Assembly (NCBI GenBank): GCA_902590465.1
Contig: CACIWX010000001.1
Coordinates: 1-64,000, forward strand
Direction of reading: 5' to 3'
Source of the DNA: an uncultured Pelagibacteraceae bacterium
Lineage (GTDB): Bacteria; Pseudomonadota; Alphaproteobacteria; Pelagibacterales; Pelagibacteraceae
Length of the DNA: 64,000 bases
The position numbers were made by a program, and so were the translations under genes. Shown one piece after another: positions 31,591-47,578 of the stretch. Position 1 is the first letter of the stretch; every line of letters starts with the position of its first letter. The notes under the pieces were generated by a model that worked only from the letters and a program-made list of their open reading frames with translations, made no database searches and was not told where the DNA came from.

Positions 31591-31958
31591 ACTACAAACT
31601 TTCCAAGATCTGGCCTAAAATAGTTGGGTCCCTTCATTACTTTACCTTTATCGTTATAGATTGGTTTGCCGTCTATGCCGAGTTTACTCATATTTGAATT
31701 TTGTACCTCTTCAAAGCATTTATCTAAATTAATTCCAAACGCGTGGCCTGCTCCATAAGTTACATATAAAATATCTGTTAAAGCATCGGCAACTTCTTTT
31801 ATGTCTCTACTATCCAAAGCTTCTTTTAACTCTTTTAGCTCTTCCTGAATCAGTTCATACCTGAGAGAGGTAATTTTTTCATCTGGAAAACATGGTTTTC
31901 CTTTAATTTCCTGACCAAATGTTTGCATAAATTTTTTAACTCTTTCAAAATTAGTCAT
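31587..31958 (-). CDS. MazG-like/phosphoribosyl-ATP pyrophosphohydrolase-like NTP-PPase
   Basis: [38 protein letters not shown], all-alpha NTP-PPase motif. Confidence 0.82.
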   Translation of the reverse strand: MTNFERVKKFMQTFGQEIKGKPCFPDEKITSLRYELIQEELKELKEALDSRDIKEVADALTDILYVTYGAGHAFGINLDKCFEEVQNSNMSKLGIDGKPIYNDKGKVMKGPNYFRPDLGKFVV

Positions 31959-32018
31959 TTCTATTCCTTTATATTTTATAATTATTTAATAAGAGTGTAT
32001 TATAGCAAAGAATCAAAT

Positions 32019-33407
32019 ATGAAATATAGAATAGAGTCTGATAGTATTGGAAATATCAAAGTTCCTGGTGATAAGTATTGGGGCGCTTCAACAGAAAGAT
32101 CAAATAAATATTTTAATATAGGCGACTTTTTAGTCAGGCCATTGGTAATTCATTCCATAGCAATTATAAAAAAAGCTGCAGCAATAGTTAATGCAAAAAA
32201 TAAAGACCTAGATACTAAAATAAGTAAGTACATAATTAAAGCATCAGATGAAGTAATTAAAGGCAAGCATGACTCTCATTTTCCCTTAAAAGTTTGGCAG
32301 ACTGGCTCTGGCACACAGACTAATATGAACGTTAATGAGGTTATAGCCAACAGAGCAATTGAAATGATGGGTGGTATCTTAGGATCAAAGAAACCAGTCC
32401 ATCCAAATGATCATGTAAATAAATCTCAGTCTACTAATGATGTTTTTCCAACTGCTATGCACATTGCTATAGCGCTTAAAACTAAGGAAAAACTTTTACC
32501 ATCGCTAAAAATGCTAGAGAAAGAATTGCTAAAAAAATCTCAAGAATTTAAAAATATTGTTAAGGTTGGCAGAACACATTTGCAGGATGCAACTCCTTTA
32601 ACTCTGGGTCAAGAATTTTCAGGTTACCATGCGCAATTAAAAAAATGCATAATTAGAATAGAAAATGCCTTGAAAGAGATTCACCATTTAGCTCAAGGAG
32701 GAACTGCTGTTGGTACTGGACTAAATACTAGAAAGAATTTTGATAAAAAAGTTATTAAAGAGATTAGTAAAATTACAAAGATTCCATTTAAGCCAGCTAC
32801 AAATAAATTTGCAGCTTTAGCAGCTCATGATGAAATTGTAAATTTTTCAGGAACACTAAATACCACTGCTGTTTGCTTAATGAAAATTGCAAATGATATA
32901 AGATTCCTTGGCTCAGGTCCAAGAGCAGGTTATGGCGAACTTATTCTTCCATCAAATGAGCCAGGTTCATCTATAATGCCAGGTAAGGTTAATCCGACAC
33001 AATCTGAGGCAGTTACTATGGTCTGTGTAAAAGTAATTGGAAATCATAATGGTATTACTATGGCAGGATCTCACGGACATTTTGAGTTAAACGTTTTTAA
33101 ACCGCTAATCATTCATAATATTTTACAATCAATTGAAATTATGAGCGACTCATCAAAAACTTTTGCAATGTATTGTGTGAAAGGTATCAAAGCAGATAAA
33201 AAAAGAATAAAAAATTTGTTGGATAATTCTTTAATGTTAGTTACTGCACTAGCTCCAAAGATTGGTTATGACAAAGCAGCTCGTATTGCGAAAAAAGCGC
33301 ATAAAAATGGAACAACTTTAAAAAAAGAAGTTATTAAAGCGGGATTAATTAATGAAAAAGAATATGATAAGATTATGAATCCGCTCAAAATGACAAAGCC
33401 CAAGTAA
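32019..33407 (+). CDS. fumC: Class II fumarate hydratase (start at [11 protein letters not shown] rather than 31923)
   Basis: [16 protein letters not shown] signature; [14 protein letters not shown]. Confidence 0.95.
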   Translation: MKYRIESDSIGNIKVPGDKYWGASTERSNKYFNIGDFLVRPLVIHSIAIIKKAAAIVNAKNKDLDTKISKYIIKASDEVIKGKHDSHFPLKVWQTGSGTQTNMNVNEVIANRAIEMMGGILGSKKPVHPNDHVNKSQSTNDVFPTAMHIAIALKTKEKLLPSLKMLEKELLKKSQEFKNIVKVGRTHLQDATPLTLGQEFSGYHAQLKKCIIRIENALKEIHHLAQGGTAVGTGLNTRKNFDKKVIKEISKITKIPFKPATNKFAALAAHDEIVNFSGTLNTTAVCLMKIANDIRFLGSGPRAGYGELILPSNEPGSSIMPGKVNPTQSEAVTMVCVKVIGNHNGITMAGSHGHFELNVFKPLIIHNILQSIEIMSDSSKTFAMYCVKGIKADKKRIKNLLDNSLMLVTALAPKIGYDKAARIAKKAHKNGTTLKKEVIKAGLINEKEYDKIMNPLKMTKPK

Positions 33408-33408
33408 T

Positions 33409-34812
33409 CTAAGAAACTTCTAAAATAAATTCTCTTATTTTTTTTGGATTAAAAATATCAAAAAAAGTTTCATCATATAAGACATCCTCGAAAGTTCTTT
33501 TAAAATAATTAAGATCATCTTTTAACGCTACATAATTTTTATTCATTTTAATTTCTTTAAAATTAACTTTTTTATTTAATATACTCAGAGTACCCTTAAT
33601 ATTAATTTCTAGGGTTTTATTTTTAATCTTGGGTTTAACATTAAATATTTTAAAAAAATTTTTTTTGTTTTCCGATTTTAAATTACAATTAAAAGTAATT
33701 ACTGGATAATCCTCTAAGAGATTGGTATCACCTTTACATTGAAATAAGTGGCCTGAAATAAAAACTAATTTCATAATAGTCATTCTTCCATAGGCTAAAT
33801 CTATTTTTAGGTTAAGTTCATCTATTAAGTCACTACTCAATTTATTTGATTTAAATTTAATTTCGTTTTTAAAATTAATTTTTTTAATCATATCTTTTTG
33901 TTCAAAAAGTTTTTCAAAATTAATTCTTTTTAATATTTTAGGATCAATCTCCTCAATATTGAAACTTGATTTTACATCCAGAAACGGTTTTAAGGAAATT
34001 GCATTCTCATTTTTAAAAGATATTTTTTTACTCCTAAAAAATAAATTATTAATGTTCATTGATTTATTATCGTAATCAAAATTAAATATTAAATTTGTAT
34101 TAAGTATTTTAGATTTTAATACTCCACTTATTAAGTTTGAATTTTGATTTTCATTAAAATTTATGTCTGCACTTATTCCAGATTTAACTAGTTTAAATTT
34201 AAAACCTTTAAGGTTATCTTTTGTTTCTATTTTAAATTTTTTTTTAAATATTTTCCCTTGAATCAAATTAAGCTTATAGCCATAGTTTGCAAAGACGATA
34301 TTTTCTAGTTTTACAATCGATTTATTTTTTTCCATTATTTCAAGATCTAAATTATCCACGTGTAATTTGTTTCTTTTTTTCAATATTTCTCTTATGAAAA
34401 AATTTAAATTTGAAGCCTCTAATTCAACTTTACTTTCTTTTAAAACTACTTTTTTAATTTGAAATTGATCGAAGTTATAAATGCTCAGAAAATTTGGGAG
34501 TATTTTTAAGTCTTTTAAGTTAATTTTAATGTCAGATCTATTCATATAAATTGAAACATTCTTTAATTCTAGCCTTGGTGTTGGAAAAGATTTAAAGTTA
34601 ATTTCTTCATAATTTTCAATTTTTAAATTATAGCTTTTTAAAAACTGATCTTTGATGATAGTCATCTTTTTTTCATGATTAAAAAAATTTGGAATAATTA
34701 GAAATAGTGTGAAAGAAACGAAGAATACTGCAAATAAATATCGTAGAAAAAAAATAAATCTGAAAAATCTATAATATTTATTGTGAATTATTTTAAAAGA
34801 TTTATTTAACAT
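33409..34812 (-). CDS. AsmA-like envelope protein
   Basis: N-terminal TM; YEEINFKSFPTPRLELKNVSIYMN, AsmA/DUF748-like opening. Confidence 0.6.
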   Translation of the reverse strand: MLNKSFKIIHNKYYRFFRFIFFLRYLFAVFFVSFTLFLIIPNFFNHEKKMTIIKDQFLKSYNLKIENYEEINFKSFPTPRLELKNVSIYMNRSDIKINLKDLKILPNFLSIYNFDQFQIKKVVLKESKVELEASNLNFFIREILKKRNKLHVDNLDLEIMEKNKSIVKLENIVFANYGYKLNLIQGKIFKKKFKIETKDNLKGFKFKLVKSGISADINFNENQNSNLISGVLKSKILNTNLIFNFDYDNKSMNINNLFFRSKKISFKNENAISLKPFLDVKSSFNIEEIDPKILKRINFEKLFEQKDMIKKINFKNEIKFKSNKLSSDLIDELNLKIDLAYGRMTIMKLVFISGHLFQCKGDTNLLEDYPVITFNCNLKSENKKNFFKIFNVKPKIKNKTLEINIKGTLSILNKKVNFKEIKMNKNYVALKDDLNYFKRTFEDVLYDETFFDIFNPKKIREFILEVS

Positions 34813-34856
34813 TTTTTTTATTTTTACAACTAGTATATAAGTGAAAATTCTCTCTT

Positions 34857-36889
34857 ATGAATAACATAGATAATTTAATTGGAAACCTTAACAAAGAGCA
34901 AAAAGAAGCTGTTTTGAGCACGGAGGGGCCAAACTTAATTGTAGCTGGGGCTGGTTCCGGAAAAACTAGAGTTTTAACTACTAGACTAATTCATATTATT
35001 AGCCAAAAGAAAGCTTGGCCTAATCAAATATTATGTGTGACCTTTACCAATAAAGCGGCAAAAGAAATGCAAAATAGAATTTTGCAATACTTAAAAGGAA
35101 GTTCAAATGCTGTTCCTTGGCTTGGCACGTTTCATTCAATTAGTGTCAAAATTTTAAGAAGACATGCAGAAGCTCTTGCTTATAAAAGTAATTTTACAAT
35201 TTTAGATACAGATGATCAAAAAAAATTAATTAGGAATATTGCCAAAGGTGAAAATTTAGATGCTAAAAAATTTTCCCCTCAATTAATTATGTATCATATT
35301 GATCAATGGAAAAACAAAGGTCTACTTCCCAAAGATATAAAATTAAAAAAAACAAGTTCTTTAATTAAATCAGTGTTAAAAGTTTATGATATATATCAAA
35401 ATAAAACAAAAGATTTAAACGCTTTTGATTTTGGTGATTTGATTTTATTTTGTGTAAAGCTCTTTGAAGAGCATAAAGAAATAAGAGAAATATATCAGAA
35501 AAATTTTAAATATATTTTAGTTGATGAGTTTCAAGATACTAATTTTATTCAAAACAAATGGTTAAATTTATTAGTTGATGAAAAAGAAAATATTTGTTGC
35601 GTTGGTGATGATGATCAATCAATTTATAGTTGGAGAGGTGCTGAAATTAAAAACTTCCTTACATTTGATCAAATATATAAAAATTGTAAAGTTTTTAAAC
35701 TAGAACAAAACTATAGGTCCACAAAAAATATTTTAGAAACTGCCTCTAATTTAATCTCTAATAACTCAAACAGAGTCGGTAAAAAATTATGGTCTTCGGC
35801 TAATCAAGGTGAATTGGTAAAATTAAATTGTTATAGAACAGGAAAAGATGAGGCACAAGGTGTTAGTGATATTATTGAACAAAAAATTAAAAAAAAATAT
35901 TCTTTAAATAATGTTTCAATACTTGTCAGAGCAATTTACCAAACTAGAGAATTTGAAGAAAGATTTCTTCAAGTAGGTATTGGTTATAGAGTCTTAGGAG
36001 GTATTAAGTTTTATGAAAGAGCTGAAATCAAAGATGCAGTATCATATTTAAGAATCATTAATCAAAAATACGATGACTTAGCACTAGAAAGAGTTATAGG
36101 CGTTCCCAAAAGAGGCGTAGGTGAAAGTACTCTTAATCAAATTTATGCATTCGGCAAAAATTACAAATTATGTTTAGAAGACTCTATTATTAAAATCATT
36201 GAAAAGGGAGGGTTTAAACCCAAAATAAAGACCTCACTTCAACAACTAATTGATATGATTCATAAATGGCGTAAAGACAAATTAAATATGAAACATTTTG
36301 ATTTATTGAAATTAATATTAGATGAGTCAGGATACTCATCAATGTTAAAAAATAAACAGGATCTTGAAAATGAAAATCGGTTAGAGAATTTAAAAGAATT
36401 ACTAAGAGCGATGCAAGATTATGATGATTTACAAAATTTTTTAGAGCATGTCGCTCTTGCAACTTCAATTGATCAGGAGTGGGAAGGTGAAAAAGTAAAT
36501 TTAATGACTATGCATGCTGCAAAAGGATTAGAATTTGACGTTGTTTTTCTCCCAGGTTGGGAGGAGGGTTTATTTCCTCATCAAAAATCTTTGGAGGAAA
36601 AAGGAGATTTTGCTTTAGAGGAAGAGAGAAGATTGGCATATGTGGGTATAACAAGAGCAAAAAAAGAGGCTTATTTGTCATTTGCAATGAAAAGAGCTTA
36701 TCATGGAGACTGGATGGATGTTCTGCCATCAAGATTCATCAATGAAATTCCCGACGAAAGTGTAGAAAAAAATGAAATTAGTATTAATGACTCAGATGAC
36801 TTTGATTTTAATCAAGACAACTCTATTAACCTCGATGAAGAATATAGAAGCCCAGGTTGGGATAGGTATAAAAAGAATAAAATGCTTAA

Positions 36890-36902
<13 letters not shown>
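34857..36902 (+). CDS. uvrD: UvrD/PcrA-family DNA helicase
   Basis: LIVAGAGSGKTRVLTTRLIHI; VDEFQDTN; GDDDQSIYSWRGA; TMHAAKGLEFDVVFLPGWEEGLFPH. Confidence 0.94.
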
Positions 36903-41466
<4,564 letters not shown>

Positions 41467-41513
41467 AATTTTATTAATACCATACCAAATAAAATTAATA
41501 TATTAATTTTAAA

Positions 41514-42437
41514 TTAAGCGTTAACTGCTAATTTTGTTGAGTTAAGTAAGTCTTTTTTTGAAATAATCTCTTCGTTTTCTTTTGAATAAATTTCTACCTG
41601 TTTCGAACTTAACAATTTTCTTAGAAATACGTTTGTTAGTTTATGTCCACCCTGATAACATTTCACATTTCCTTCAACTCTGCAACCAACAAGAAAGAAA
41701 TCACCAGCTAAATCTAATATTTTGTGATTAACGAATTCTTTTTTATTTCTTAAACCGTTTTCATTTAGAACTTTATCCTCTGAAACTACAACTGCGTTAT
41801 CTAGAGATCCACCTTTTGCTAATCCATTTTTTTTTATTTTTTCAATATCTTCAAATAAACAAAAAGTTCTTGCCTCTATTATTTCATTTAAATTATCAGT
41901 TTGAAAATTAATTAAATTTCTTTGGTTTCCAATAATTTTATTTTTGTAACTTAGTTGAAAATCAACCTCGAGAGACGATTTATTTGGTTCAATAGATATT
42001 TCTTTTTCGCCATCAGTCAACTTTATTTTTTCTAGAATTCTAAGATATTTTCTTTTACTATTTTGCTCAACAAGTTCTAATTTATTTATTTTATCTAAAA
42101 ATTCTTTTGATGACCCATCCATTATCGGAACTTCTTCTGAATTTATTTCTACTAAAGCATTATCAATTCCAGAAATATAAAGTGCTGCTAATAAATGCTC
42201 CACAGTCGAAACTTTTGCTCCATGTCTATTCTTTAATGTCGTGCATAGAACAGCTGAGGAAACATTTTGATAGTTTGCTTCAATCAAATTATTATCTTTT
42301 AAATCAACTCTTTTAAAAATTACCCCTTGGTTTTCCTTACCCGGTAAAATTGTAATTGTCGAAACCTGACCTGAATGAAGACCGGTTCCACTGAATTTTA
42401 ATGGTTCAGATATGGTTTTTTGATAGATTTCTTGCAT
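41514..42437 (-). CDS. lpxC: UDP-3-O-acyl-N-acetylglucosamine deacetylase
   Basis: TGLHSGQ; STVEHLLAALYISGIDNALVEIN; NHKILDLAGD. Confidence 0.95.
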   Translation of the reverse strand: MQEIYQKTISEPLKFSGTGLHSGQVSTITILPGKENQGVIFKRVDLKDNNLIEANYQNVSSAVLCTTLKNRHGAKVSTVEHLLAALYISGIDNALVEINSEEVPIMDGSSKEFLDKINKLELVEQNSKRKYLRILEKIKLTDGEKEISIEPNKSSLEVDFQLSYKNKIIGNQRNLINFQTDNLNEIIEARTFCLFEDIEKIKKNGLAKGGSLDNAVVVSEDKVLNENGLRNKKEFVNHKILDLAGDFFLVGCRVEGNVKCYQGGHKLTNVFLRKLLSSKQVEIYSKENEEIISKKDLLNSTKLAVNA

Positions 42438-42504
42438 ACCAGAGTCTTATAATGAAAATCTAATTTAATCTTAAAACAACTAATATTACTAAAAATGACA
42501 GATA

Positions 42505-43692
42505 TTAGCCAAATACGCTGTCAAAAAATCTTGCAAGTAGGGACTTTTTAGATTGAGAAATAGGAATTGCCTCTTTTTTCCAACCAAAATGAACAAGTCT
42601 ATTTGCAGTATTAACTAAATTCTTACTAGAAAAACCGTCTAAACGTTTGATATCTATTCTATTATTTAGTGAAAAAATCATACTGAAGATATCTCCTAAG
42701 CATTCGTTTTCTAATTTTTCATTTATATCTAAAAAAATGACCCTAAACTTATTATTATAATATTTAAAATTGATGTTTTTAAAAATAATTAATTCTGAAA
42801 TTTCTTTTACTCTTGCAAATATAATTTCATAAATAAGTTTTTTTTTGATTTTTCTATAAATAATATCATCAAAAAATTCTTGTTCGATTAACTCTTCGTC
42901 TGAAATCTGATTGAAATTAATCTTACGTAAAATTTTTTCAACTGTTTCAATTTTAAGAGATGTAATTTTTGATATATCTTTATATATTATTTCACTCCCA
43001 AATCTAAAGTCTTGCTCATATTTAAGAGAATTATTCTCAAAGAGAAAAATTTGAGAATTTTTTTTGTTAATCTTTATTTGAATGAAAGTTTCTAAATTTT
43101 TGTTATTATTGCTCAAATAAACTCCTTTTACAAAGTTTTTAAATAAAATTTTTTTTATTTTTAAATTACAATTGTTAAAAATTTTTTCAAAATTTTTATA
43201 ATCGCTCGTTTTTATAAGTGAAAAAGATAGCTCGTGAGAATAAAAATCTCCAAATAATCCAATTGGTAGATTTTCTATTTTCTTATAATCTAAATTAAAT
43301 TTAGTATTAAATATATGTATTATAGATTTTTTATTCTCTATTTCACCTACGTATGATTTAAGAGTGTTTATAATATAGGTAATATTTTCTCTTGATATTT
43401 GAGATCCATTTAATTTTTTATATCCTGATAAATTAATAAATGTAGCTTCAAGATTATCTATAATTAATGTTAATTCTTTAAAAGTAAAATTTACCTTTTG
43501 CTCAATTATATAAATTTTTTCTTTGATCGAATTAAATAATTTTTCAAAATCATTTATCCTGTTATTTTCAAATCCTTCTATTTGACTTTTCAGTCTATAA
43601 ATGATTTCAAAATTTTCTTGATCATCATTTTTTCCAATAGTAAAAACAAAATTTGAATTACTTATTTCTAAATAAAGTGCAGGATTCTTCAT
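42505..43692 (-). CDS. ftsA: Cell division protein FtsA (divergent)
   Basis: Position between ftsQ and lpxC; EIIYKDISKITSLKIETVEKI and C-terminal helix KKSLLARFFDSVFG. Confidence 0.78.
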   Translation of the reverse strand: MKNPALYLEISNSNFVFTIGKNDDQENFEIIYRLKSQIEGFENNRINDFEKLFNSIKEKIYIIEQKVNFTFKELTLIIDNLEATFINLSGYKKLNGSQISRENITYIINTLKSYVGEIENKKSIIHIFNTKFNLDYKKIENLPIGLFGDFYSHELSFSLIKTSDYKNFEKIFNNCNLKIKKILFKNFVKGVYLSNNNKNLETFIQIKINKKNSQIFLFENNSLKYEQDFRFGSEIIYKDISKITSLKIETVEKILRKINFNQISDEELIEQEFFDDIIYRKIKKKLIYEIIFARVKEISELIIFKNINFKYYNNKFRVIFLDINEKLENECLGDIFSMIFSLNNRIDIKRLDGFSSKNLVNTANRLVHFGWKKEAIPISQSKKSLLARFFDSVFG

Positions 43693-43694
43693 AA

Positions 43695-44351
43695 CTATTT
43701 CATTATTATTTGATTTTCTATCCTAAAATCAAACATTTTATACTTATTAAGATTTTGATTTCTAATTAAGTCTAAATAATTTTCTATACTTTTTAAATAA
43801 TTATTAGTGGGTAACTTTATTAATTTTTTATTAACGGTTTCTATATCCCATCTGTTCGACTCATAAAAAGTAAATTTTTTAATTTGATCAAGCGGAAAGT
43901 TTGTTTTTTTAAGATCAATATAAAAATCTTTGAATTTTTCTTTATTTCCTATCACTAAGGGTAAATTTTCATAATTTTTAATATACACAAATTCAATTAA
44001 ATCACTTTTTTCGCTCAGATAATATTTTTTTTTTTTATCAAATAAAATTGCAATAGGTTGTTTTTCAAAAATTATAATTTTTAAGGTATTTGGATATATT
44101 TTTTTTAGTTTAAAACTTTCAATAAAACTAATTTGCATAAGTGCTTTTTCAATTTCAATATTATTTAAAAAAAATAGATTTTTTCCGTAAATTGAAGCTA
44201 ATGATTTTTTAATTTCTTTTTCTTTAACAAAAAAATTATTTTCAATTTTAATTATCTTTAAGCTAAATTTATGAATAATATCTTTTTGCTGTGAGGTAAT
44301 TGTTGTCAATAAAATTAATAATACAAATGAAATAAATATTTTTTTTTTCAT
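43695..44351 (-). CDS. ftsQ: Cell division protein FtsQ
   Basis: POTRA-like, EIEKALMQISFIESFKLKKIYPNTLKIIIFEKQPIAIL. Confidence 0.85.
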   Translation of the reverse strand: MKKKIFISFVLLILLTTITSQQKDIIHKFSLKIIKIENNFFVKEKEIKKSLASIYGKNLFFLNNIEIEKALMQISFIESFKLKKIYPNTLKIIIFEKQPIAILFDKKKKYYLSEKSDLIEFVYIKNYENLPLVIGNKEKFKDFYIDLKKTNFPLDQIKKFTFYESNRWDIETVNKKLIKLPTNNYLKSIENYLDLIRNQNLNKYKMFDFRIENQIIMK

Positions 44352-45289
44352 CTATTAACACTTGCATCTAATAGAATTTTCTCAACTAAATTTTCAAAAT
44401 TTAAACCTTTGAATTTTGCTATTTCAGGCACTAAAGATAAACTTGTCATTCCTGGCTGTGTGTTAATTTCCAATAAATAAAAATTATTTTTATAAAATTT
44501 GAAGTCTGATCTTGTTACTCCTCTGCAGTGAAGTGCTTCATGTGTTTTTTTTGCAATTTTTAAAACTTCATTATATTTCTTTCGTGATAATTTAGCTGGC
44601 ATCACATGGAGTGTATTTGCCTTTTTTGTATATTTAGCTTTGTAATCGTAAAATAATCTTTTTGGAATAAGTTCAATTGCTCCGAGCGGCTTTCCATTAA
44701 TTACTGCGACTTGAACTTCTTGCCCAGCGATATATTCCTCTAATAATATTTCATCATATTGTTTTAAAAGATATTTAATTGATTTAAATAGATTTACTTT
44801 ATTTTTACAAATTTCTACTCCTAAACTAGAACCTTCATTATTAGGCTTTAAGACAATCGGTAAATTAATTTTTTTATTTCTAATAAATTTTTGTGCTAGT
44901 TTTTTTTTATAATTAACTTGATTTAACAGAATAAATTTAGGAGTTCTTATATTATTTTTGATAAATACTTTCTTTGAATATGCTTTATTCATAGCGTTGA
45001 AAGAACTTACTACCCCGGAGTGAGTGTAAGGAATTTTTAAATACTCAAAATAGCTTTGAGCGATACCATCTTCTCCATCTCTGCCATGAAGAGCATTAAA
45101 AATTACATCTACTTTTTTTTTATTAATAAAATTAAAATTTTGAAATTTAGGGTCGAATGACGAGACATTATAATTTTTTTTTTTAAGAGCCTTTATACAG
45201 GCCTTTCCACTTTCTAAGCTTACGGCTCTTTCTCCAGAGGTTCCCCCTAAAACTACTAAAACATTTTTAAATTTTTTTTTAATCACCAA
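44348..45289 (-). CDS. ddl: D-alanine-D-alanine ligase
   Basis: VLGGTSGERAVSLESG; NALHGRDGEDG; LEINTQPGMTSLSLVPEIA. Confidence 0.95.
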   Translation of the reverse strand: MVIKKKFKNVLVVLGGTSGERAVSLESGKACIKALKKKNYNVSSFDPKFQNFNFINKKKVDVIFNALHGRDGEDGIAQSYFEYLKIPYTHSGVVSSFNAMNKAYSKKVFIKNNIRTPKFILLNQVNYKKKLAQKFIRNKKINLPIVLKPNNEGSSLGVEICKNKVNLFKSIKYLLKQYDEILLEEYIAGQEVQVAVINGKPLGAIELIPKRLFYDYKAKYTKKANTLHVMPAKLSRKKYNEVLKIAKKTHEALHCRGVTRSDFKFYKNNFYLLEINTQPGMTSLSLVPEIAKFKGLNFENLVEKILLDASVNR

Positions 45290-46184
45290 TAATTTTTACC
45301 TCCAACTCTAAATTGACACCAGTTTTTTGCAGAACCTTTTTTTTTACTTTTTTAATTAAGTTTTCAATGTCAGAAGATTTAGCGTTACCATTATTAACAA
45401 AAAAATTACAATGTTTTTTCGAAATACTTGCATCTCCATCCCTAAGATTTTCGCAACCAGCCTCTTTGATTAGCATCCAGGCTTTTTGTGTTGCACTAAT
45501 GTTTTTAAATGTGCTACCGCACGTCTTAATTTGACTAGGTTGGGATAGTTTTTTTTTCTCAATTAAATCGTTTTGTTTTTTTTCAATTTCATTTCTTTTG
45601 CCAATAAGACCTTGAAGTTTGGCAGAGGTAATAATTAAATCACTTCTTAAATTAGTCCCTCTGTAAAAGAAGTTTATATCCTTCTTTGAAATTTCAATTT
45701 CAGTGAGATTATTTAAGTCAATTGCTTTAATTGATAATAAAACTTTTGAAATATCATTACTATAACACCCGCTATTCATAATGATGGCCCCGCCAATAGA
45801 CCCTGGAATGCATGATAAGAATTCGAAATTACTTAAATTATTATCTTTAGCAAAATTAGCTACTTTACGATCAAGTGTAGAGGCGCCTACTTCTAAAACG
45901 TTTTCTCCAACAAGTTTTGTGTAAGAAAAACCTTTTCCTAGTTTAATTACAACGCCTCTAACTCCATTATCTCTAAAAAGAGTATTAGAACCTGCACCTA
46001 AAATCGTTATTTTTAATTTTTTTTTTTTAATTTCGTTTAGAAACTCGAGTAATTGATTTTTATCATTAGCTTTATAAAAATACTCCGCCTTTCCCCCAAG
46101 ATTAAACCAACTATAATTTGAAAGATCAACGTTTTCACTTAAATCTTCTTTAAATTTTTTTAAAAAATTGATACTTAAGTTCAT
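45279..46184 (-). CDS. murB: UDP-N-acetylenolpyruvoylglucosamine reductase
   Basis: NYSWFNLGGKAEYF; LGAGSNTLFRDNGVRGVVIKL. Confidence 0.95.
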   Translation of the reverse strand: MNLSINFLKKFKEDLSENVDLSNYSWFNLGGKAEYFYKANDKNQLLEFLNEIKKKKLKITILGAGSNTLFRDNGVRGVVIKLGKGFSYTKLVGENVLEVGASTLDRKVANFAKDNNLSNFEFLSCIPGSIGGAIIMNSGCYSNDISKVLLSIKAIDLNNLTEIEISKKDINFFYRGTNLRSDLIITSAKLQGLIGKRNEIEKKQNDLIEKKKLSQPSQIKTCGSTFKNISATQKAWMLIKEAGCENLRDGDASISKKHCNFFVNNGNAKSSDIENLIKKVKKKVLQKTGVNLELEVKIIGD

Positions 46185-47578
46185 AGTGAAAATTTAAGAC
46201 CTCTAATCCATTTTGAGATTGATCCTGCTCCCATGCCAATAATTAATTCATCTTTTATTAAATTTTTTTTTAAGTATTTCACTAATTCTGTTTCATTATT
46301 AATTATGATTACTTGAGTTTTTGAATTTTTAGCAATTAGTTCAGCAAATTTTATATGATTATATTTTAGATTTTTCTTTTCTCCAGCTGGATATAAAGGA
46401 CACATGATCACTAAATCAGATTTTTCAAAACATTTTGAAAACTCTTTTTTTAATGTCATTACTCTAGAGTATCTATGAGGTTCAAAAATACTAATAATCC
46501 TTCTTTTAGAATTCACATTATGAACTCCCTCCAAAATAGAACCTATTTCTGTAGGGTGATGAGCATAATCATCATAAAAATCATTTCCATTTTTTGTAAA
46601 AATTTTGGTCATTCGTCTCTGAACTCCAGAAAAATTTTTCAGGGATTTTTTTGCGATATTTAAATTTGCTCCCAAATTATGACACAACACAAAAGCAGCG
46701 GCTGCATTTAAAGCGTTATGTTTACCCAGTAATTTTACATTAATATTTTTTATATTTTTGCTTCTATTATCTTTACCTTTAAAACTTAAATCAAAGGATG
46801 TGCTATTAAAATTATATTTTATTTTTTTAACCTGATATTTAGCATTTTTATTTTCACCGTACGTTAATATATTTTTATTTTTAATTTTAGTTATGATTTT
46901 TCTAATATTATTATTATCCATACAAATTATAGATTTTCCTGTGGGTGGTGTCTTGTTTATGAAATTTATGAACGATTTTTCCAAATTTTTATAATTTTTA
47001 TAAAAATCTAAATGTTCATGATCTATGTTTGTCACAATTGAATAGTTTATAGGTAGTTTTAAAAAACTTCCGTCTGACTCATCTGCTTCCAGTATAGCCC
47101 AATCACCTTTACCGAGCTTAGCATTACTATTAATAGAATTAATTACACCTCCATTAATTATAGTAGGATCTAGTTTTTGATCCGATAAAATTTTGGAAAC
47201 TAAAGAAGTAGTTGTTGTTTTTCCATGAGAACCTGTAATTATAATATTTTTTTTTAAAGATACAACATCAGCTAAAACTTCTGCTCTAGAATAAATTGGA
47301 ATTTTTTTATTTTTGGCATACTTCAATTCAATATTATTATTTTTAACAGCTGTTGATTTTACTAGGATAGTTGCTCTTTTAATATTATTAGAAGAATGCC
47401 CAATAAATATTTTTATTCCCGATCTTGCACAACTGACTGTATTTTTATTTTTAATTTGATCACTGCCTTGAACTCTAAAACCCATATTATTCATTATTTG
47501 AGCAAGCCCGCTCATTCCTATGCCGCCAATCCCAACAAAATGAATTATATCTTTGCTTCCTAAATTAATTTTTATCAT
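46181..47578 (-). CDS. murC: UDP-N-acetylmuramate-L-alanine ligase
   Basis: FVGIGGIGMSGLAQIM; ITGSHGKTTTTSLVSKIL. Confidence 0.96.
   Translation of the reverse strand: MIKINLGSKDIIHFVGIGGIGMSGLAQIMNNMGFRVQGSDQIKNKNTVSCARSGIKIFIGHSSNNIKRATILVKSTAVKNNNIELKYAKNKKIPIYSRAEVLADVVSLKKNIIITGSHGKTTTTSLVSKILSDQKLDPTIINGGVINSINSNAKLGKGDWAILEADESDGSFLKLPINYSIVTNIDHEHLDFYKNYKNLEKSFINFINKTPPTGKSIICMDNNNIRKIITKIKNKNILTYGENKNAKYQVKKIKYNFNSTSFDLSFKGKDNRSKNIKNINVKLLGKHNALNAAAAFVLCHNLGANLNIAKKSLKNFSGVQRRMTKIFTKNGNDFYDDYAHHPTEIGSILEGVHNVNSKRRIISIFEPHRYSRVMTLKKEFSKCFEKSDLVIMCPLYPAGEKKNLKYNHIKFAELIAKNSKTQVIIINNETELVKYLKKNLIKDELIIGMGAGSISKWIRGLKFSL

Noticed and set aside
31923-32018. 32-codon N-terminal extension of fumC in the ORF track
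   Set aside because: Fumarases start at [11 protein letters not shown]-like sequence; the extension overlaps the divergent mazG-like gene and looks non-conserved.
36508-36745. Overlapping ORFs on both strands within uvrD (and similar ones in murF, ftsI, metY)
   Set aside because: Alternative-frame or antisense ORFs expected by chance inside long genes; no independent initiation signals seen.
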